From positions 38,548 through 102,547 of the forward strand of contig NZ_PUIC01000010.1 of assembly GCF_022750545.1 (NCBI RefSeq): a DNA stretch of 64,000 nt. The letters run 5' to 3'. The translations under genes were made by a program, and so were the position numbers. Origin of the DNA: Caulobacter sp. CCUG 60055 (lineage in GTDB: Bacteria > Pseudomonadota > Alphaproteobacteria > Caulobacterales > Caulobacteraceae). The stretch's first letter is position 1. Each line of letters begins with the position of its first letter. The notes under the pieces are model-generated. The model had not been told where the DNA came from, made no database searches, and saw only the letters and a list, made by a program, of their open reading frames with translations. Below, one piece after another: positions 58,284 to 64,000 of the stretch.

Positions 58284-58556
58284 TTGAACATCTCGAAACC
58301 GGAGCAAAGGACGCTCCACGCGCTCGCCCAGGGCGGACGCATCGTGCTCGAACGCAACGACCGTGGCGACATCGAGGACGCCGTCTGCTGGACGCGGGAC
58401 GGCTGGCGGCTGGCGGACTGCACCCTGGCGGTGTTCCGCAAGCTCAAGCGCCGGGGGCTGATCATCAGCCGCGGCGGCGGGCCCTACACGATCAACCGCG
58501 ACGGCCTCGCCAACCTGCGCTCGCAGTTGGACAACCGGGTCTCAGGTCGCGGCTGA
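58284..58556 (+). CDS. YjhX family protein (UPF0386, toxin-like)
   Basis: 90 residues, starting at TTG. The family pattern [59 protein letters not shown] is a clear match to E. coli YjhX, the putative toxin of the YjhX/YjhQ pair. No YjhQ-like acetyltransferase or other small antitoxin gene is adjacent; the preceding 260 bases have only a palindrome. Its 3' end overlaps the opposing rsmD by 15 bases. Whether it is toxic here is unknown; many YjhX genes stand alone. Confidence 0.87.
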   Translation: MNISKPEQRTLHALAQGGRIVLERNDRGDIEDAVCWTRDGWRLADCTLAVFRKLKRRGLIISRGGGPYTINRDGLANLRSQLDNRVSGRG

Positions 58557-59132
58557 CCAGCGCAGGAAGTGGACGCGCGCGGCGCCGTAGTCGCGCGCGT
58601 CCAGATTCTCGTAGTTCGGGATTTCGGGATCGGGTTCGTCCGAGCCGCGCTCGAACATGACCACCGCGCCGGGCTTCAGCCAGCCGCCACGGTCGAGTTC
58701 GGCCAGGGTCTTCTCGCCCAGGCCCTTGTGGTAGGGCGGGTCGAGGAAGGCCAGGTCGAACGGCTTGCCGTCCGCGCCCGGCTTGGGGCCCAGGTCGGTG
58801 GCGTCGCGGCGGTGGATGCGGGTGCGGCCGAACAGGCCCGCGCCGCCGGAAGCGTCCAGCGCCTCGACATTGTCGCGGATGGCGCCGCGGGCGGCGGCGT
58901 CGGTCTCGACGAACAGGCAGAACGCCGCGCCGCGCGACAGCGCCTCGAAGCCCAGCGCGCCCGAGCCGGCGAACAGGTCGATGACCCGCGCCTCATGCAG
59001 GTCCGGGGCCCAGGCGGCGTGTTCGAGGATGTTGAAGACGGCCTGCCGGGCCCGGTCGGAGGTCGGGCGGGTGTTCGATCCCGGCGGCGCGATCAGGGCG
59101 CGGCCGCGAAATTGTCCGGATACGATGCGCAT
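58542..59132 (-). CDS. rsmD: 16S rRNA (guanine(966)-N(2))-methyltransferase RsmD
   Basis: 196 residues. [18 protein letters not shown] opens the family; the SAM-binding motif is [20 protein letters not shown], and the catalytic NPPY-type motif is [17 protein letters not shown]. Methylates G966 near the 30S decoding region. Overlaps the convergent YjhX-like gene by 15 bases. Upstream on the same strand, 17 bases away, is the TMEM175-like gene. Confidence 0.95.
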   Translation of the reverse strand: MRIVSGQFRGRALIAPPGSNTRPTSDRARQAVFNILEHAAWAPDLHEARVIDLFAGSGALGFEALSRGAAFCLFVETDAAARGAIRDNVEALDASGGAGLFGRTRIHRRDATDLGPKPGADGKPFDLAFLDPPYHKGLGEKTLAELDRGGWLKPGAVVMFERGSDEPDPEIPNYENLDARDYGAARVHFLRWSAAT

Positions 59133-59148
59133 GACGGGGAGATAGCGT

Positions 59149-59784
59149 TCAGCGGCGCGGCAGGAAACGGGGGCCGATCACCGCGACCGCCGACAGGGCC
59201 GCCACGCCCAGCCAGGCCAGGGGCTGGCGCCCGGCGATCGCCGCGATCGACAGCCAGCAGATCGCCGCCGGCAAAAGTCCGTTCGAGAGCAGCACGTAGA
59301 CCTTGACGCCGCGCGGCAGTCCAGGCGGCGTCAGGCGGCCGATGAAGGCGGCGTAGGCCCAGGCGACGGCGTTGGCCGCGCCGATGGCGGCGACCAGGCC
59401 GATATAGATCAGGAAGGCGTCGGGACTGCCGTTCTCGTAGAGCAGGCCGGTGGCGGCCGGGATCAGGGCGATGAGGCCGAGGCCGGCGAAGTTGAGCACC
59501 GACAGCACGCCGTCCGCCCGCTGGAGGCGCGCGAAGGTGCGCCGGTGGCTCAGCCAGTAGACGCCGATGACCGCGAACGAGAGCGCGTAGGCCAGCAGGG
59601 TCGGCCACATCGTCGCGAACAGGTGCGCGGCGACGCCGTCCCAGTCGTGAGGCGGCCTGATCTCGATGGCCATCAGGGTGATGGCGATGGCGAAGACGCC
59701 GTCGGTGAGGAAGACGAGACGATGAAGATGGCCGTCCGGATGGCCGCCGGCCTCATGGTCCGCTTGCGCGGCTTCGCTGCTCAT
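59149..59784 (-). CDS. TMEM175-like potassium channel (DUF1211)
   Basis: About 211 residues with six predicted helices. The signature is HRLVFLTDGVFAIAITLMAIEIRPP, matching the FSDGVFAIAITLL motif of the bacterial TMEM175 family, in which the first helix lines the pore; HRRTFARLQRADGVLSVLN and LSVLNFAGLGLIALIPAATGLL follow. Bacterial members form tetrameric cation channels selective for K+. The ATG at 59784 is preferred over a TTG six codons earlier. It precedes rsmD on the same strand, without functional link visible. Confidence 0.88.
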   Translation of the reverse strand: MSSEAAQADHEAGGHPDGHLHRLVFLTDGVFAIAITLMAIEIRPPHDWDGVAAHLFATMWPTLLAYALSFAVIGVYWLSHRRTFARLQRADGVLSVLNFAGLGLIALIPAATGLLYENGSPDAFLIYIGLVAAIGAANAVAWAYAAFIGRLTPPGLPRGVKVYVLLSNGLLPAAICWLSIAAIAGRQPLAWLGVAALSAVAVIGPRFLPRR

Positions 59785-59860
59785 CCCCGTCCCCCCGATC
59801 AAGGCCCGCCCCTGGGACCAGTACTAGCCGAACGACGGCGGGCCGCAACATGGCGTTGGT

Positions 59861-60526
59861 TCAGCCGGCGCCGTCGGCGTCGTCCTCGCGCCAGCGCAGC
59901 GGCGGAGCCTGGGCCTTGAGCGCGTCGAGCGCCTCGCGCAGGGCGGTCATCAGCCGGGCGCGGTCGCCGGGCCAGGCGATCGGCGCGCCGACATGGATGG
60001 TGCAGTTCATCGGCACCGGCACATGGGCGCCCTTGGGCAGCACCCGGCCGGCGCCCTGCAGCCAGACCGGCGCGACGGGGGCGTCGGGAAAGGCCTCGGC
60101 CAGGCGGGCGACGCCGTTCTTGAGGCGGCCCATGCGGTCGCGGGCGTCGCCGCGCGTGCCTTCCGGGAAGATGATGATGATGTCGCCCTGGGCCAGGGCC
60201 TCGCGCGCCGGGGCCAGGATGTCCTCGCCGGTTCCGGCCCGGTCGCGGGCGATGGGGACGATGCCGATCAGCCGCCGGGAGAACCAGCCGACCACCGGAT
60301 CGGTGAGGAAGTAGTCGGCCGCCGCCGCCGGCCGCAGGCGCATGACGGCGCGGGCGGGGAACATGGTCAGCAGCAGCAGGGTGTCGACATGGCTGTTGTG
60401 GTTGGCGGCGATGATGGCCGGGCCCTTGGTCGGCAGGTTCTCGCGGCCGAACACGTCGGCCCCGGTCCAGAACCGGGCGATCGGCCGCAGGATCAGCAGG
60501 ATGAAGATCAGCCGGATCAGGGCCAT
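59861..60526 (-). CDS. 1-acylglycerol-3-phosphate acyltransferase (PlsC-like)
   Basis: 221 residues with the acyltransferase motifs NHNSHVD (the HX4D catalytic pair, near residues 43-49) and IIIIFPEGTRGDARDRMG. An N-terminal hydrophobic stretch (LIRLIFILLILRPIARF) anchors it to the membrane. Its ATG overlaps the end of the upstream cdsA-like gene by ten bases, so both are coupled. With CdsA and the divergent YnbA-like gene it would make a complete lysophosphatidate to CDP-diacylglycerol to phospholipid module separate from the housekeeping enzymes. Confidence 0.9.
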   Translation of the reverse strand: MALIRLIFILLILRPIARFWTGADVFGRENLPTKGPAIIAANHNSHVDTLLLLTMFPARAVMRLRPAAAADYFLTDPVVGWFSRRLIGIVPIARDRAGTGEDILAPAREALAQGDIIIIFPEGTRGDARDRMGRLKNGVARLAEAFPDAPVAPVWLQGAGRVLPKGAHVPVPMNCTIHVGAPIAWPGDRARLMTALREALDALKAQAPPLRWREDDADGAG

Positions 60527-61503
60527 GGCGTCTCGCCGAAGCAGAAGTACACCGTCAGGTGGAAGAACAGCGGCGCGGTGAAGGTCAGGCTGTCGACGCG
60601 GTCGAGCACGCCGCCGTGGCCGGGGATCAGGGCGCTGGTGTCCTTGACGCCGAGGTCGCGCTTGATGGCCGACATGGTGACGTCGCCGGCGAACCCGGCC
60701 AGGGGCAGGAGGGCGGCGACCATGGCCAGGCCGACGCCGTGCAGCGGGGTGAACAAGGGCCCGGCGAACCAGATCAGCGCCGCCGTGGTGGCCCAGCCGC
60801 CGATGAAACCTTCCCAGGTCTTGTTGGGGCTGACCTTGGGGACGATCTTGCGGCGGCCGATCAGCTTGCCCCACACGTACTGGGCCACGTCGTTGGCCTC
60901 GGTCGCCAGCAGCAGGAAGAACACCAGTCCGGCGCCGCCGGCCTGGGGCGCGTGGTCGGCGGGCGCGCGGCTGAGATAGGCGGCGAAGCCCAGGTTGTAG
61001 ACGCAGGTCATCATCGCCCAGTGGAACAGGGCCGCCGTCGGCAGGTAGCCGCGGATCTGGCCGATGCAGGCCATCAGGAACGGCGCGGCCAGGAACACCC
61101 AGACCGGAATGAACACCAGATAGAGGCCGTAGCGGTCGGCGGCGAGCAGGGCGTAGCTGGCCGGGATGGTCAGATAGGCCAGCAGCACGATCAGCCGGTC
61201 CTCGCGGCGGATCGGGGCCAGCGACAGGAACTCGCGCAGGGCCAGGAACGATATCACGGCGAACAGCAGCAGCGTGGCGCGCCAGCCGGCGAGCAGGGCG
61301 GCGGCGAGCAGGGCGGCCATCACCCACCAGCTGTTCACCCGCCGGCGCAGGTCGCCATGGTCGACGCCCGGCCGCAGGCGCGGCAGGACCAGCGCCGCCA
61401 GGGCGCCGGCGGTCAGCATGGCCAGCACCGCCCCAAGGCCCCAGACCAGCGGCGCCGGCACGGCCTCGGCGAAGCGCAGGGCGGCGGCGATGACGTCCGA
61501 CAT
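60517..61503 (-). CDS. Phosphatidate cytidylyltransferase (CdsA/YnbB-like)
   Basis: 328 residues, about eight transmembrane helices. Carries the CdsA signature in the C-terminal part: SAIKRDLGVKDTSALIPGHGGVLDRVDSLTF. Converts phosphatidate and CTP to CDP-diacylglycerol. The AQYVWGKLIGRRKIVPKVSPNKTWEGFIGG block is characteristic. It is followed by the PlsC-like gene, overlapping by ten bases, and is divergent from a CDP-alcohol phosphotransferase 133 bases away, the same gene set as E. coli ynbA/ynbB. It may therefore be a specialised rather than the only CdsA. Confidence 0.92.
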   Translation of the reverse strand: MSDVIAAALRFAEAVPAPLVWGLGAVLAMLTAGALAALVLPRLRPGVDHGDLRRRVNSWWVMAALLAAALLAGWRATLLLFAVISFLALREFLSLAPIRREDRLIVLLAYLTIPASYALLAADRYGLYLVFIPVWVFLAAPFLMACIGQIRGYLPTAALFHWAMMTCVYNLGFAAYLSRAPADHAPQAGGAGLVFFLLLATEANDVAQYVWGKLIGRRKIVPKVSPNKTWEGFIGGWATTAALIWFAGPLFTPLHGVGLAMVAALLPLAGFAGDVTMSAIKRDLGVKDTSALIPGHGGVLDRVDSLTFTAPLFFHLTVYFCFGETPWP

Positions 61504-61636
61504 TCGATCCGCTCCCCGCCCGGATGCTGGCGCGCCGCAAACTCGCCGCCAGGGCGCGGCGGGTCAAGCGGCCTCGCCCCGCTCTTGACCGCGACGGGCC
61601 AGGCGGCGAGCCTCGCCGCCGACGCCGGAGCCGCGC

Positions 61637-62308
61637 ATGACCGAGACCGACAACCGCCGCCCCCTCAAGAGCCGCTCGGCGCCCTGGGCGGGGGCGCTGG
61701 CGGCGCGGCTGGCCGCCGCCGGGGCCCAGCCCGACGCCATCTCGGCGCTTAGCGTCGCGTTCGCGGCCCTGGGCGCGGCGCTCTTGCTGTGGACCGGGGC
61801 GCTGGAAGGCGGCTGGCGGGCGGCGGCGTTCGTGCTGGCGGCGGTCTGCGTCCAATTGCGGCTGTTGTGCAACCTGCTCGACGGCATGGTGGCGGTGGAG
61901 CATGGCCGCGGATCGCCCGACGGGCCGATCTGGAACGAGCTGCCCGACCGGGCGGCCGACGTGCTGCTGCTGGTCGGGGCCGGCTACGGCGCGGCGGCCT
62001 CGGGCCTGGACGCGGGACGGGCGCTGGGCTGGCTGGCGGCGGTCCTGGCCGTGACCACGGCCTATGTGCGCGAACTGGGCCGGGGGCTGGGCCTGCCGGC
62101 CGATTTCGCCGGGCCGCTGGCCAAGCCGCAGCGAATGGCCGTCCTGACGGCGACCTGTCTGGTCGCGGCCGTGGAGCCGCTCTGGGGCTGGCGCGGCGAA
62201 TGCGTGCTGATCGGGCTGGGCATGATCGCCCTGGGGACGGCTCTCACCGTCGCGCGCCGCACGCGCCGGCTGTCGGCGCGACTGCGCGAGCGGGCCGCCG
62301 GCGGCTGA
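61637..62308 (+). CDS. CDP-alcohol phosphatidyltransferase (YnbA-like)
   Basis: 223 residues with about six helices. The CDP-alcohol motif is divergent: CNLLDGMVAVEHGRGSPDGPIWNELPDRAADVLLL, in which the usual first Asp of D-x2-D-G is Asn and the second half reads N-E-L-P-D-R-x2-D rather than G-x3-D-x3-D. This NELPDR version is seen in the YnbA-like subgroup rather than in PgsA or PssA. It would transfer a phosphatidyl group from CDP-diacylglycerol to an unknown alcohol. Divergent from cdsA-plsC, probably sharing a control region. Confidence 0.87.
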   Translation: MTETDNRRPLKSRSAPWAGALAARLAAAGAQPDAISALSVAFAALGAALLLWTGALEGGWRAAAFVLAAVCVQLRLLCNLLDGMVAVEHGRGSPDGPIWNELPDRAADVLLLVGAGYGAAASGLDAGRALGWLAAVLAVTTAYVRELGRGLGLPADFAGPLAKPQRMAVLTATCLVAAVEPLWGWRGECVLIGLGMIALGTALTVARRTRRLSARLRERAAGG

Positions 62309-62326
62309 TCGCCGCCGGCGCGCGTG

Positions 62327-63899
<1,573 letters not shown>

Positions 63900-63923
63900 T
63901 GGCGTTCCCCTTGTCGTCGTGCG

Positions 63924-63945
63924 AAAATGACGGAGGCGTCATTTT
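63924..63945. promoter_or_regulatory. Perfect palindrome upstream of ferredoxin reductase
   Basis: AAAATGACG at 63924-63932 and CGTCATTTT at 63937-63945 form a perfect inverted repeat around GAGG, followed by TT. It sits 25-46 bases upstream of the reductase start (minus strand). It could be the operator of a dimeric regulator such as TetR, or, read on the plus strand, a terminator (9-bp stem plus T-run) of a gene beyond the window. Both readings are possible. Confidence 0.55.
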
Positions 63946-64000
63946 TTGGCAAGCGGATCGTCGGGCGTCCGCGCTCCGCCCGGTCCCAATAAAGCATCGG

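Overview
The window is a high-GC chromosomal segment from an alphaproteobacterium, most likely of the Caulobacterales (Phenylobacterium/Caulobacter-like). This is inferred from three TonB-dependent receptors, a hisS-hisZ-hisG operon, a BamF-type lipoprotein (DUF3035), a SapC-type protein, ethylmalonyl-CoA-pathway-type enzymes and dense coding with many GTG/TTG starts and 4-base overlaps. I see no rRNA, tRNA, CRISPR array, transposase or phage gene. It reads as ordinary chromosome with a few accessory uptake and catabolic modules.

Layout. 0-6.2 kb: plsY, a GT39-type membrane glycosyltransferase and a large Oar-type TonB receptor. 6.2-12.9 kb: agmatine deiminase and N-carbamoylputrescine amidase (putrescine from agmatine), a malyl-CoA lyase/thioesterase relative and a mesaconyl-CoA-hydratase-type MaoC protein, with a small secreted protein and a HIT protein between them, then an FAD/NAD(P)-binding protein. 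13-19 kb: an S41-type protease, mdh, a GNAT, a divergent LysR/NAD(P)-dependent-reductase pair and a membrane-bound LytTR regulator. 19-25.8 kb: a probable uptake/catabolism island with a DUF2141 protein, a Tat-exported carotenoid-oxygenase-family enzyme, a TetR regulator, a TonB receptor and an MFS transporter; a near-perfect operator-like palindrome separates tetR from the receptor. 25.9-32.5 kb: a three-domain GH18/NodB/GT2 membrane protein, a class A acid phosphatase and a third TonB receptor whose promoter carries a Zur-like box.

32.5-39.8 kb: two MaoC-fold proteins, SapC, a DsbD/ScsB-type reductase, pgi and two small exported proteins. 39.9-43.7 kb: hisS-hisZ-hisG with overlapping reading frames, preceded by a previously unannotated 25-codon reading frame carrying five His codons in seven, followed by mutually exclusive RNA pairings. 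This has the layout of a histidine attenuator and is the strongest novelty candidate here. 44-48.8 kb: an M13 peptidase divergent from feoA-feoB and a 45-residue Cys-containing membrane peptide, with a Fur-box-like site between. 49-58 kb: a HAD hydrolase, an acyl dehydratase, ribF, ileS, lspA, bamF and mutL, with two copies of a palindromic interspersed repeat. 58-64 kb: a YjhX homologue, rsmD, a TMEM175-like channel, a plsC-cdsA pair divergent from a YnbA-like CDP-alcohol phosphotransferase, and a ferredoxin/ferredoxin-reductase pair.

Protein calls rest on motif and family recognition by eye; no database search was run. Where a downstream start is better supported by a ribosome-binding site or by the family's usual N-terminus, that start is used.
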